This document shows, in pieces, positions 9,179 through 17,999 of a DNA stretch of 64,000 bases (the stretch's first letter is position 1; each line of letters begins with the position of its first letter). Location of the stretch: assembly GCA_026129745.1 (NCBI GenBank), contig JAHCHL010000002.1, positions 62,001 to 126,000 on the forward strand, read 5' to 3'. The position numbers were made by a program, and so were the translations under genes. The notes under the pieces were generated by a model. That model saw nothing but the letters and a program-made list of their open reading frames with translations, was not told the DNA's origin and ran no database searches. This DNA comes from Fimbriimonadales bacterium. Lineage in GTDB: Bacteria > Armatimonadota > Fimbriimonadia > Fimbriimonadales > ATM1.

Positions 9179-10534
9179 ATGAATTCCCGATTTCTGTCTT
9201 CCGGATCCCCGTGGCTTGTCTTGGGCTGGATGGCGATTTTGGGCATCGCGGGTTTTCTTTTGGCGACGGTTCTGCCCAAGAAGTTCGAGGCGCAAACGGC
9301 GCTGATGTTCCCTCAGACAAGCCAGGCGGACACGAACACGGGTAGGGCTATTCTGAGTCCATTTCAGAGGGATCGCGAGGGCGCGTCGTTAATGGGTGGG
9401 CAGATTTTCTTGCCGACAATCGGCACTTCGCCCAATTCGTTGATCGACCTTTTGACGAGCAGGTCGGCTTCGGAAATCGTCGCGAACAAGAATTCGCAAG
9501 AACTTTTCGGGGGGCCGCCGACAGACCGGCAGATCGAGGAACTTCAGGAAGCGATTCGTTTCGAAGTGACAGAAAATGGGAATCTCAAAGTCTTTTTTTC
9601 GCATTCGAGCCGGGCCGTCGCATCGAAAGTGGTCACCGATTTGTTGGAGTACTGCGATCTGCGCGTTCGTGAGTTGACGAAGGAGTTTGCAGCCGAAAGC
9701 CTGGACTTTCTCAATGAAGAAGTGGCGAGGAGGCAAAGCGAAGTTGGGGAGAGGACCGAGGCGCTGTCTTCCGCATTGTATCGTTCTCCTTTAGGTGCGC
9801 TCACAGGGGCGAAGGATCAGCTGGCGAACGCACTCGTGCAGGCGAATGCGACGATTCGGAATTTGGAAGTCAATTTGGAGGGTGCGAACGCAGCCATTTC
9901 GACGGCGATTGGTGCGTTACGGAAGGCGCGCGATGCAGGTGCGGAAGGGGACGCTTACAGCGAATTGATGGCGGACCTTAAGGTGCGAGTCACCGACATC
10001 AAGAATCGGCTCAATCGCGCGTCTTCCGAACTCTCCGAAACTTCGCCAGAAATGCGGAGACTTCGCGATGAATTGCGCGCCATCTCAAAGACTTATACCG
10101 ACGAACTGGACGCGATGGTCGAAGCTGCGGAAAAGGGTTCGCTGTCGTTGACATTGAGCAGCGAGACGAGACGGGCTGAAGCCATCGCGCAGGTAAGGAA
10201 GATGCGATCGCAAGTTTCGCGGCTTCGTGCGGAAGCTTTGGAGCTGGCGGATTTAGAGATCGAGCATCGTTTGCTTACGCGGGATCTCGAAAGGGCCGAA
10301 TCGCAGTTGGATTTGGCGGTCAGCCAATTGGCTATGGCGCGTATTGCGGAGCAAAAACGATACAAGCCGTTTGTGATTCTCGATCCTGTATTCGCTTCCG
10401 ATCGACCCGCGTTTCCGAAACGAGGTTTGTTTACGGCCGGTGGTATTGGCCTTGGTCTCTTGATCGGATTATTCTTTTACATTCGCGCGCTCGGTCGTGC
10501 GTTAGGCGGCGACGCTGGCGAGAGCGATGGTTGA
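9179..10534 (+). CDS. Wzz-like polysaccharide co-polymerase (chain-length determinant)
   Basis: 451 residues. One N-terminal membrane helix (residues 12-32), a long periplasmic coiled coil (about 160-390) and a C-terminal membrane helix (about 417-437) preceded by a Pro-rich GNVR-like stretch (VILDPVFASDRPAFPKRG) are the hallmarks of the family. No Walker motifs of a tyrosine autokinase follow the second helix, so this is the kinase-less type. It begins 4 nt after the polymerase and should set the length of the polymer made by it. Its 3' end overlaps the convergent dehydrogenase gene by 33 bp. Confidence 0.92.
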   Translation: MNSRFLSSGSPWLVLGWMAILGIAGFLLATVLPKKFEAQTALMFPQTSQADTNTGRAILSPFQRDREGASLMGGQIFLPTIGTSPNSLIDLLTSRSASEIVANKNSQELFGGPPTDRQIEELQEAIRFEVTENGNLKVFFSHSSRAVASKVVTDLLEYCDLRVRELTKEFAAESLDFLNEEVARRQSEVGERTEALSSALYRSPLGALTGAKDQLANALVQANATIRNLEVNLEGANAAISTAIGALRKARDAGAEGDAYSELMADLKVRVTDIKNRLNRASSELSETSPEMRRLRDELRAISKTYTDELDAMVEAAEKGSLSLTLSSETRRAEAIAQVRKMRSQVSRLRAEALELADLEIEHRLLTRDLERAESQLDLAVSQLAMARIAEQKRYKPFVILDPVFASDRPAFPKRGLFTAGGIGLGLLIGLFFYIRALGRALGGDAGESDG

Positions 10535-11758
10535 TAGAGACGTTGTCAAAGCCGGTCGATAGAGCCGAAGGATGCGCGGGTTTCGCATCGCGTCGAGAAT
10601 TCTTTCTTCGCGTTCTGACAGCTCATCGATGACCGAGTCATGTTCCACCAGAACGACAATGAGGTCTGCGTTTTGCGCTGCCTGTTCCAGTCCTGGATAG
10701 CTGTCACCTTGCACTTCAGGGTCGATTGGATGGACGTCGTATCCGTCGCATGTTAGGAGCTCGATTACTCGCATTGCGGGGGATTCGCGCTGATCTTTGC
10801 AGTTGGTTTTGAAGGCGGTTCCGACTGCGACGATCTTCGGGTTCGGAATGTCAGCAACGGCCTGTCTGATTCGTGCGGCAATTTTTTCCGGCCTCGCATC
10901 ATTGATTCGTCTCGCGCATTGAATGAGCGTGGAGTTTTCGCGATCGATTTCGGAAATGAACCAAGGATCGACGGGAATACAATGGCCTCCCACTCCAATT
11001 CCTGGATTCAGGATGTTCACTCTTGGATGGTGGTTGGCCATTTCGATTACTCGCATTGGATCGACGTTGATCTGTTCGCAGAGCGCTGCGAGTTCATTGG
11101 CGAATGCGATATTGACATCTCTGTACGCGTTCTCAGAGAGCTTGCAGATTTCAGCTTCGACGTCAGTCGCTATATGGAGTTCTCCGTTCACGAAGTGGCG
11201 GTAGATTCGCACTGCGGCATTCGAAGACTTTTCTGAGATTCCACCGATCACTCTCGAATTATTCGTAATTTCGTGGATCGCGTTGCCTGGCAAGACGCGT
11301 TCGGGGCAGTGCGCCAAGCAAACATCGGCGTCGATTTTCAAACCTGACCGCTCGAGGATTGGCTTGACCGTTTCTCTTGTGCAGAGAACCGGTATCGTGC
11401 TCTCGACGATGACGAGGTTTCCTTTTTGCAGGACCGACGCGATCGTTTCACATGCGCTGACGACGTGCGACAAGTCGGCGATCTTCCTCTTTGGATCGAT
11501 TGGCGTTGGCACGCATATGAAGAACACGTCGGCAGGCTCGATCTCGATGGCCGCACGCAAGTTCTGCCTCACCGTCTTGTCTGTGAGCAATGCGTTGATC
11601 GAATCCTCTTCGACTCGAAGCGTGCCTTCGTTGATCGCATCGACGTGGTCTTTGTTGATGTCGAATGCGACTGTCTCGAGTCCGGATTTCGCCAAGAGGG
11701 CCGCTGTCGGCAAACCCACGTATCCTGCGCCCACGACGACTACTTTCCTAAACTGCAT
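10502..11758 (-). CDS. wecC: UDP-sugar dehydrogenase, UDP-ManNAc dehydrogenase type
   Basis: 418 residues of the UDP-glucose/GDP-mannose dehydrogenase family. The NAD-binding loop is VVVVGAGYVGLPTAALLAKSG; the central domain has the substrate-binding VESTIPV and CPERVLPG motifs; the catalytic Cys is in GVGGHCIPVDPWF. The sequence PVDPWF and the overall pattern are closer to UDP-N-acetylmannosamine dehydrogenase than to UDP-glucose dehydrogenase, but the exact substrate is inferred. It oxidises C6 in two steps to give a uronic acid donor for the polysaccharide. GAGAGT just before the ATG is a weak ribosome-binding site. Confidence 0.88.
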   Translation of the reverse strand: MQFRKVVVVGAGYVGLPTAALLAKSGLETVAFDINKDHVDAINEGTLRVEEDSINALLTDKTVRQNLRAAIEIEPADVFFICVPTPIDPKRKIADLSHVVSACETIASVLQKGNLVIVESTIPVLCTRETVKPILERSGLKIDADVCLAHCPERVLPGNAIHEITNNSRVIGGISEKSSNAAVRIYRHFVNGELHIATDVEAEICKLSENAYRDVNIAFANELAALCEQINVDPMRVIEMANHHPRVNILNPGIGVGGHCIPVDPWFISEIDRENSTLIQCARRINDARPEKIAARIRQAVADIPNPKIVAVGTAFKTNCKDQRESPAMRVIELLTCDGYDVHPIDPEVQGDSYPGLEQAAQNADLIVVLVEHDSVIDELSEREERILDAMRNPRILRLYRPALTTSLSTIALASVAA

Positions 11759-11807
11759 ACTCTCTTCTCAGCGGCTAATCAGCCGGTAACCTTGATCTTC
11801 GGCTCAA

Positions 11808-12797
11808 ATGGCAAAAACCTCAAGCAGTTTGTTCGTTTATCCCCGTGTTTGGAGCGGCGGCGCAGCCAGCATGGCGGCGCGGTATCGGCACTTGCTCAGC
11901 GCCTTCAACGGGATCGAGCCAGATGCGCCTTCCAAACAGCGGCTGATTCAGTGCTTAGGGGACGATAGGCGGGTTCCCGACCTCGGTGAGGCGGCGGAGG
12001 CGGCCGACTCAATCGTGGTGGGAGCGGGCCCGCCCGAAGTCGTGGAGTTTGCGGTTCGGATCGCGGAGAAGTATCGGGACAAGGTCGTCATCAGTTGGCA
12101 TGATCCGCTCATGTCGGAACACCGGCAGCTCGAGCAGAAGGCCGCGCAAGCGGCGAAGCGGCACCTTTGCCCAACTAAGCCGCACCGCGATTTGCTTAAA
12201 AGCCTGGGCGCCGAGTCTGTCGTTTGCTGCACTCCCTTGCTCGACGGTCATGAGATTCCGGAGATCGATCGCCGAGAGAAGTGGGACATTTGCCACTTCG
12301 GTTGGGTTGGCAGGAATGCACGAGACTTGCCCGGATTCGTCAAGGGCGTCGCTTTGGCAAGGCAACAGGATGCTCCCTGGCGAGTCATTCAATTTGGCCC
12401 GATGCCCAAAGGCATGGCGACTCAATTGGTGAAGTACCGATTGCAAGGTGGATTTTCGGTGGAGCAGGAGACTCCGCAATCGGAAGCGCCGGCGGTCTAT
12501 TCGCGCATGCGCGCTGCGGGAGTGCTGCAGTTGGGCGGATATCTTGGCGAGATGTGCATTCCTGGAAAGTTCATCGAAGCGGTTCTAAACGGCTGCCCCC
12601 CCGTTTGCGATCGACGAGGTGCGCTATTGGCATCGGTTTGCGACGAGGCTGGGATTCCATCATGGAGGGAGCCGCGCGATGTCGCTGACGTTCTTGAACA
12701 GATCGATGACTTGGTCGGTGAAGGATTCGCGCGGCGGCTCGGTGTCGCTATCGCCGATATGGGCTGCGTTGAGGCTTTTGACGTTCTCAGCGGATGA
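11808..12797 (+). CDS. Putative GT-B glycosyltransferase
   Basis: 329 residues. It begins with VYPRVWSGGAASMAARYRHL, the sort of Gly-rich opening seen in GT-B enzymes, and ends with GGYLGEMCIPGKFIEAVLNGCPPVCDRRGA, the donor-site region of family 4-like transferases in which a Glu and a Gly-Ala loop bind the sugar nucleotide. The middle is less typical, so I regard the family as probable but the donor and acceptor as unknown. It stands alone on the plus strand between two minus-strand genes of the locus and overlaps the next by 11 bp tail to tail. Confidence 0.7.
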   Translation: MAKTSSSLFVYPRVWSGGAASMAARYRHLLSAFNGIEPDAPSKQRLIQCLGDDRRVPDLGEAAEAADSIVVGAGPPEVVEFAVRIAEKYRDKVVISWHDPLMSEHRQLEQKAAQAAKRHLCPTKPHRDLLKSLGAESVVCCTPLLDGHEIPEIDRREKWDICHFGWVGRNARDLPGFVKGVALARQQDAPWRVIQFGPMPKGMATQLVKYRLQGGFSVEQETPQSEAPAVYSRMRAAGVLQLGGYLGEMCIPGKFIEAVLNGCPPVCDRRGALLASVCDEAGIPSWREPRDVADVLEQIDDLVGEGFARRLGVAIADMGCVEAFDVLSG

Positions 12798-13950
12798 GAT
12801 CGAGATACAGCTTTTCGTATCGATCGACTATCTTGTCCCACGTGTAATCGCGTTCGACGAGCTTCCGTGCATTGTTGCCCATTTTGTGGGTCGATTCAAG
12901 ATCGGAAAGCAATTCGATGAGCGATGCTGCGAACTCGTTTACTGTGCGCGGGATTATTCTGCCTGCACCGTTCGATTCGATTGCATCGAAGTGTGCGCCG
13001 CTCGTCGTCAGTATCGCGCAACCATAAGCCATCGCTTCGAGCAGTGCGATTGAGAAGCCTTCGGATTCCGTTGGCAAAACAAATAAGTCGGATTGCTGCA
13101 GCAGCCTCTCTTTTTCAGCACCTGTGACCGGGCCGCAGAGATCAATGTTCTGGTTCGATCCGATCTGGCCTTTCAGCGAAGCGGCCATGCCGAATTCATC
13201 TGGGCCAGCCACAACAAAGCGTGCGTTTGGAAATCGCTCTGATACTCTCAAGAACGATTGAATCGCTATGTCCGCGCCTTTGATTGGATGGAGTCGCGCC
13301 ATGAAGAGCACCCGTGGAGCTGTCTCTTCGGTTCGGTGTGCAACTTCAGGGAGATCGATGCCGTTTGGGATTACCTCGATTCGATTTGTCAGGCCGAGCT
13401 TTCGATAGGTTTCCTTTTCGTATTCCGTAAGCGCGATCAACGCTTGGGCATGTTTGCAAATCGGCAGTTCATACAGGCGCATGTAAATCTGCTTTTTGAG
13501 CGACCTGCGAGAGAGCCTTACTGGGTCAAATACGCCGTGCTGACTGTAAACGTAAGGTATTTGATTCTTTGCGGCGAACTTTGAACACACGCGATTGCTG
13601 TGAATGAACGGCAGCTGCGAGTGAATTATGTCGAATGGGATTCCGCACGATTGAATCCAAGGCTCAAGGTCTGGTGTTCGATAGTCGGCGTTGCTCTTAC
13701 GAAAGTAGTCGATGGGAATGTTCTTCGTCCACGAATCTTTCACCTGGAAGTAGCGGACATGCACTCCTTCGACATCGTGCCATTTCTCGGTGTCTATATC
13801 GAGTTGTTCTGTTAGATTCGAATTGGTCGCAGCGACCATGACGGTGTGTCCGCGCTTTGCGAGCCGTTCTGCGAGTGGGGCTACAGCAAGGATGGGTCCA
13901 CCGAGCTTGTATGCGGGCTTCCATCCGACTGCGTTGTATAGGATCGTCAA
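12787..13950 (-). CDS. Family 4 glycosyltransferase
   Basis: 387 residues from a TTG start 3 nt after the Wza-like gene. The N-terminal domain has the Gly-rich acceptor loop (KLGGPILAVAPLAERLAKRGH). The C-terminal Rossmann domain has VLFMARLHPIKGADI and the E-x7-E motif in TESEGFSIALLEAMAYG, whose two glutamates contact the sugar nucleotide in retaining GT4 enzymes. It should act at the cytoplasmic face during repeat-unit assembly. The specific sugar is not predictable. Confidence 0.93.
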   Translation of the reverse strand: MTILYNAVGWKPAYKLGGPILAVAPLAERLAKRGHTVMVAATNSNLTEQLDIDTEKWHDVEGVHVRYFQVKDSWTKNIPIDYFRKSNADYRTPDLEPWIQSCGIPFDIIHSQLPFIHSNRVCSKFAAKNQIPYVYSQHGVFDPVRLSRRSLKKQIYMRLYELPICKHAQALIALTEYEKETYRKLGLTNRIEVIPNGIDLPEVAHRTEETAPRVLFMARLHPIKGADIAIQSFLRVSERFPNARFVVAGPDEFGMAASLKGQIGSNQNIDLCGPVTGAEKERLLQQSDLFVLPTESEGFSIALLEAMAYGCAILTTSGAHFDAIESNGAGRIIPRTVNEFAASLIELLSDLESTHKMGNNARKLVERDYTWDKIVDRYEKLYLDLIR

Positions 13951-13953
13951 CAG

Positions 13954-15342
13954 TTACCGCCGCAGGATATTGCCGATGCCGACCGCTGTCACCAGAGCAC
14001 TTATGACTTTGTCGAAGTCTATGCGAGGTGTCTCGCCCGCGAACACGATGTCGCCGCTTTGCAGTATCGGATTGAGCGATCCATCTTCGCCTCTCAAGTA
14101 CTTTGAAAAGTCGACAGGAATTTTCGCGACTTCGCCATTTGGCTGAATTCGCACGATCATCAGCCTGTTCGCAGGACCGCGAGGCGTCAATCCCCCTGCG
14201 AGCCCAATCGCGTCTGATAAGTGCATTTCGTCGTCGTCTCGCATTGTGTAGAGGCCCGGCGAGTTCACTTCGCCCATCACGGCGACTCGTCTCGTGTTCG
14301 AACTGACGATGATGAGGTCGCCTTGTTCGGTCGCAATGCCTTGCGGTTCTTTTCGCAGATCGACTTCGATCTCTTCGTTGCCACGAATGACGCGGATGTT
14401 TCTCATTGACGCTCCGTCAGCAGTTCCTCCGGATGCTGCAATCGCGCGAGCGACCGGACTTCCGACGGGCAGGTCCTTTTGTCCTGGTTCTACCACTGCT
14501 CCTAACACCCACACGCGGTGCGTTTCCGGCATTGCAATCGAAACGAAGTCTCCATCTTGAATTTCAAGCTCCGCTGTTTTTCCCGCTTCGACGTCGTAAA
14601 GCGCGGCTTGCAATATTTCATGGCCGTCTCTCAACACGCTGACCACGATTTGCTCGCGAAGTTCCGTTTCGCCCGGATTTGCGGACCATGCGATGAACTG
14701 CCTCAGCGTCGTTCCGTTTTCGACGGTGGCCATTCCGGGTCTGCGTGTCAGACCGCTCGACCAGACGCGCAACTGTCGAAGCGTTTGAATGCTGATCACG
14801 TCACCAGGTTGCACAATTTTCGCACCCGTGGGGTCTTCGGTTGCCGCGACGTTGTAAAGATCGAACGTTTCGATGAGTTTGCCGTCTCGAAAGAGCAGTG
14901 CCTGCAACAACTCTGGCCTTTGCACTGGGCCGCCAGCGAGTGAGATCGCTTCACGAAGCGACAGATTGTCAGTCAACGGAAACTGTCCGCCTTTGGCTAC
15001 TTCACCAATCACTGAGAAAAACGCAGGTCGAATCTTGGTCAACAGCACGAAGCACTCTGCACGGGGAAATCTCTTGCGTAGAGAAGTTTGTATTTCTGAT
15101 TGAATTCGATCGACCGTTTTGCCGGCGGCGACGGTCTCGCCGGCGTAAGGGACCGTCACTGTTCCGCCTGGCGGGATTTCGAGTTCCATTTCAGTAGGCC
15201 CGACCGGCACGATCCCTTCTGCGCCGAGAACATATCGAATCTTGATTGTGTCTCCGGCTTTGAGTCGATAGGACTCTCCGTGCAGGGCCATGGCGGCCAC
15301 GAAAGTTAGAAGCACGACCAGCAGCTTTTGCATTCCGTTCAT
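13954..15342 (-). CDS. SLBB-domain polysaccharide export protein (Wza-like)
   Basis: 462 residues with a cleavable signal (about residues 4-22, ending ALHGES). It has a poly_export domain (SYRLKAGDTIKIRYVLG onwards), then several SLBB repeats (FFSVIGEVAKGGQFPLT, RVWVLGAVVEPGQKDLP, RRVAVMGEVNSPGLYTM), each followed by a LREAISLAGG-type helix. Such proteins form the periplasmic/outer-membrane exit of Wzy-dependent polysaccharides. There is no lipobox cysteine, unlike E. coli Wza. It is upstream of and nearly abuts the GT4 gene. A second ATG at 15333 is an equally good start. Confidence 0.9.
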   Translation of the reverse strand: MNGMQKLLVVLLTFVAAMALHGESYRLKAGDTIKIRYVLGAEGIVPVGPTEMELEIPPGGTVTVPYAGETVAAGKTVDRIQSEIQTSLRKRFPRAECFVLLTKIRPAFFSVIGEVAKGGQFPLTDNLSLREAISLAGGPVQRPELLQALLFRDGKLIETFDLYNVAATEDPTGAKIVQPGDVISIQTLRQLRVWSSGLTRRPGMATVENGTTLRQFIAWSANPGETELREQIVVSVLRDGHEILQAALYDVEAGKTAELEIQDGDFVSIAMPETHRVWVLGAVVEPGQKDLPVGSPVARAIAASGGTADGASMRNIRVIRGNEEIEVDLRKEPQGIATEQGDLIIVSSNTRRVAVMGEVNSPGLYTMRDDDEMHLSDAIGLAGGLTPRGPANRLMIVRIQPNGEVAKIPVDFSKYLRGEDGSLNPILQSGDIVFAGETPRIDFDKVISALVTAVGIGNILRR

Positions 15343-15374
15343 TAAGACTTCGGGCGCGCAATGGAAGGCGCGGG

Positions 15375-15380
15375 TAATCT
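15375..15380 (+). promoter_or_regulatory. -10 box of the epimerase gene (leaderless type)
   Basis: TAATCT lies 6 nt before the ATG at 15387, so transcription should start at or within a base or two of the start codon. There is no Shine-Dalgarno sequence. Confidence 0.55.
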
Positions 15381-15386
15381 CGGCCT

Positions 15387-16337
15387 ATGACCGATGAACG
15401 CCGCGCACTCGTCACCGGAGGCGCTGGTTTCATTGGTTCGCACCTCGTCGATGCGCTGTTGGATCGGGGCTGGAAAGTTTCTATCCTGGACGACTTGAGC
15501 ACAGGCCGATACGCAAACCTTCCAAAGAGCGCTGCGATCCGATTCTTCGAGGGTTCGGTTCTGAATCCGGCGAAGGTGTCCGAAGCGATGTCGGGCGTGG
15601 ACACGGTCTTTCACTTGGCCGCGAGCGTCAGCGTGCCGTTCAGCGTGGATCATCCTGAGCCGAGTTTTCGAACGAACGCGAACGGAACGCTCAATGTGCT
15701 CGAAGCGGCAAGGTTAGCTGGTGTCCGGAGATTCGTTTACAGCGCATCGTCTGCGCGATATGGCGACCGGCCAGACTCTCCGAAGAGTGAGCATATCGCA
15801 CCGCAAGCGCTATCCGTCTATGCCGCGGGCAAGCTGGCGGGCGAAGAACTTGTCGAAGCCTATTCGCATTCCTATGATATGGAAGCGATCTCGCTTGTTT
15901 ACTTCAATGTGTTTGGGCCTCGGCAGAGACCAGACTCACCCTATGCGGCGGTGATTCCGATATTTGCGTCACGAATGTTGGCTGGACAGCCGATAACGAT
16001 TCACGGAGACGGCGAGCAGACACGCGACTTCACCTATGTGAGCAATGTCGTCGAAGCCAATCTGCTTGCTGCCGATGCGGCAATGCTGAAAGGTCAAGCG
16101 GTCAATGTGGCGGGGGGCGAATCGATCAGCGTGAACCGGCTCGTTGCAGAAATGTCGAAACTGCTTGGGAAGGAAGCGAAAGTCGTCCATGGGCCACCTC
16201 GTGCAGGAGACGTACGCTACAGCAGCGCGGACATTTCGGACGCCAAGCGCGTACTCGGCTATGAGCCAAGGATCACATGGCAGGTCGGCCTGAAGCTAAC
16301 CATCGACAGCATGCGGGAAAGCACTCAGGAATCATAG
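15387..16337 (+). CDS. NAD-dependent sugar-nucleotide epimerase/dehydratase (UDP-GlcNAc/UDP-Glc 4-epimerase type)
   Basis: 316 residues, extended SDR family. The NAD loop is TGGAGFIGSH (about residues 10-19), followed by DDLSTGR, which is usual for GalE/WbpP enzymes. The catalytic Tyr145 and Lys149 are in YAAGK, with Ser residues near 121 completing the site, and NVFGPRQ follows. The GPRQRPDSPYAAVIP and TRDFTYVSNVVEAN stretches point to a 4-epimerase on a UDP-hexosamine. It probably supplies a donor sugar for the neighbouring transferases. The last 13 bp overlap the convergent glycosyltransferase. Confidence 0.92.
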   Translation: MTDERRALVTGGAGFIGSHLVDALLDRGWKVSILDDLSTGRYANLPKSAAIRFFEGSVLNPAKVSEAMSGVDTVFHLAASVSVPFSVDHPEPSFRTNANGTLNVLEAARLAGVRRFVYSASSARYGDRPDSPKSEHIAPQALSVYAAGKLAGEELVEAYSHSYDMEAISLVYFNVFGPRQRPDSPYAAVIPIFASRMLAGQPITIHGDGEQTRDFTYVSNVVEANLLAADAAMLKGQAVNVAGGESISVNRLVAEMSKLLGKEAKVVHGPPRAGDVRYSSADISDAKRVLGYEPRITWQVGLKLTIDSMRESTQES

Positions 16338-17383
16338 ACCGCAAGGGTTTGGTCGACGGCTCGTGCGATCGAAATATCGAGTTTTGGTTTAGGGGGGGCG
16401 ACGACGTTCCGAATCTTGTCGATCCACAATTCCGGCCGACTGATATCGAGCGTTGTCGGATCTTCGAAAACGTCGCTCAGGTCTGCCGCACGCGATGAGA
16501 TGAAAGGGAGTCCAATTGACGCGGCCTCGAGCAAAACGCGTGGAAGACCTTCGCTCTTCGAGGGTAGTAGCAGGACGTCTGCCGCTCGCATGATGTCGGC
16601 CACATCGGAACGTGTGCCCAGAAATTTCACCGAGCGCGCAATGCCTAAGGTTTTCGCTTGCAATTGAACCTGCGACTTGGTTTCGCCGTCACCTACGAAC
16701 GCCAACATGACACTGACGCCGGTATCGAGCAAGCCCTTTGCGACGTGCAGGAGAAACGATTGATTTTTTGCGGGATGGAATCTGCCGACATGGAGGAGCA
16801 ACATCTCCGATTGGACTCCAAGTTCTTGTTGAATGGCAGCCTTGCTCTGCGTGTCCCTCTGCCAATCACTTACGTCGATACCGGGGGGGACGACTTCGAA
16901 GCCGCGCGTGGTGCCTTTTGTGAGTTTGTTGCCCGACTTTTTGGTAACGGCGATGATTCTGTCTGCTTGCTTGATGGTCCAGTTCTTTGACATCAGTCGG
17001 TACGGAGTTTGTGTCCAGGGGGCCAATCCGCCGAGGTCATGAGTTTGAACGACCACCTTATGGTGTCCGAGTTTCTTCAGAGTGCGAACTGCGTCGCCGG
17101 ACATTTCTCCGACATGAGAGTGAACGACATCCGGATTCGCTTCACGCACTGCTCTTTCGAACGTTTGCACAAGCTGGGTGCGTGCACGCAGCGCGTGTGC
17201 AGAGTATGTGTTGCAGCCCAATGAACGAAAGGCTTCAGTCAGCGAGCCTGGTTCCTTCTCGAATAATGAGAGAACATGGCTTTCGATGCCTCGATTCCGA
17301 GATTCGCGGACGAAGTCGAGCAAGTATGTTTCGATTCCGCCTATTTCGAGGCGACCGACAATGTGGAGGATACGACGAGTCAC
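16325..17383 (-). CDS. Family 4 glycosyltransferase
   Basis: About 352 residues. I start it at the GTG at 17383, which overlaps the stop of the preceding gene (ATGTGA) and places ILHIVGRLEIGGIETYLLDF at the N terminus, as expected for GT4 enzymes. An ATG at 17425 would add 14 residues lying inside the upstream gene. The donor-binding domain has LLHVGRFHPAKNQ and the E-x7-E motif in SKSEGLPRVLLEAASIG. A third transferase of the polysaccharide locus; substrate unknown. Confidence 0.92.
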   Translation of the reverse strand: MTRRILHIVGRLEIGGIETYLLDFVRESRNRGIESHVLSLFEKEPGSLTEAFRSLGCNTYSAHALRARTQLVQTFERAVREANPDVVHSHVGEMSGDAVRTLKKLGHHKVVVQTHDLGGLAPWTQTPYRLMSKNWTIKQADRIIAVTKKSGNKLTKGTTRGFEVVPPGIDVSDWQRDTQSKAAIQQELGVQSEMLLLHVGRFHPAKNQSFLLHVAKGLLDTGVSVMLAFVGDGETKSQVQLQAKTLGIARSVKFLGTRSDVADIMRAADVLLLPSKSEGLPRVLLEAASIGLPFISSRAADLSDVFEDPTTLDISRPELWIDKIRNVVAPPKPKLDISIARAVDQTLAVYDS

Positions 17384-17967
17384 ATCAGCGAGAGAGCGTA
17401 GTTCGGTGCGTTGCCCGGCTTCCACTTTATGCTGCAGCCGACGCTTGGTTTTTGGTCGTCGTTCGGCATTTCTCCAGCGAGCACGGCTTCGATCGCTCTT
17501 CGAAGGTCTGCGCCAGTCGCAGGTGAACCGCTATTGGGTCTGCTGTCGTCCATTTGCCCTCGATACACGAGCGAGTGGCTTTCGTCAAACAGATAGAAAT
17601 CTGGCGTGCATGATGCGCGAAAAGCCTTTGCGATCTCTTGAGATTCATCGACGAGATAGGGGAATTTCCAACCCCATTCTGCTGCCTTTTCAGCCATGTT
17701 CGGAGCCGAGTCTTCTGGATACTCATCAGCGTCGTTCGGATTGATTGCTATGACAGCAAGTCCAAGATCGGCATAGTCTTCGTGGATTCGGCGCAATTCG
17801 TCTTTGACATGATGGACGAACGGGCAGTGGTTGCAAGCGAACACGACAAGAATCGCTTTCATTCCGTCAAGGCTGTCGAGGCTCACGACCACACCGTCGT
17901 AGTTAGGCAAACTGAACGATGGAATTGGACTTCCAAGCGGCAACATCGTAGATGACGTGGGCGGCAT
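17380..17967 (-). CDS. Thioredoxin-fold protein of the AhpC/TSA-like (PRX-like) group
   Basis: 195 residues, cytoplasmic (no signal). The redoxin fold opens with LGSPIPSFSLPNYDG. The active site is C45-N-H-C48 in FACNHCPFVHHVKDEL, and a cis-Pro loop with another Cys lies in FRASCTPDFYLFD. Proteins with the CNHCP motif form a widespread, poorly characterised group annotated as thioredoxin family proteins. AAGGAGAAGG precedes the ATG closely. It is translationally coupled to the glycosyltransferase, but a functional link is not evident. Confidence 0.88.
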   Translation of the reverse strand: MPPTSSTMLPLGSPIPSFSLPNYDGVVVSLDSLDGMKAILVVFACNHCPFVHHVKDELRRIHEDYADLGLAVIAINPNDADEYPEDSAPNMAEKAAEWGWKFPYLVDESQEIAKAFRASCTPDFYLFDESHSLVYRGQMDDSRPNSGSPATGADLRRAIEAVLAGEMPNDDQKPSVGCSIKWKPGNAPNYALSLM

Positions 17968-17999
17968 TTCCTTCTCCTTGGGCTTGCGTCTTGATCAGT

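Noticed and set aside
12787..17383. A complete capsule or lipopolysaccharide O-antigen operon
   Set aside because: No flippase, initiating transferase or tyrosine kinase is found and gene orientation alternates, so the locus is partial in this window.
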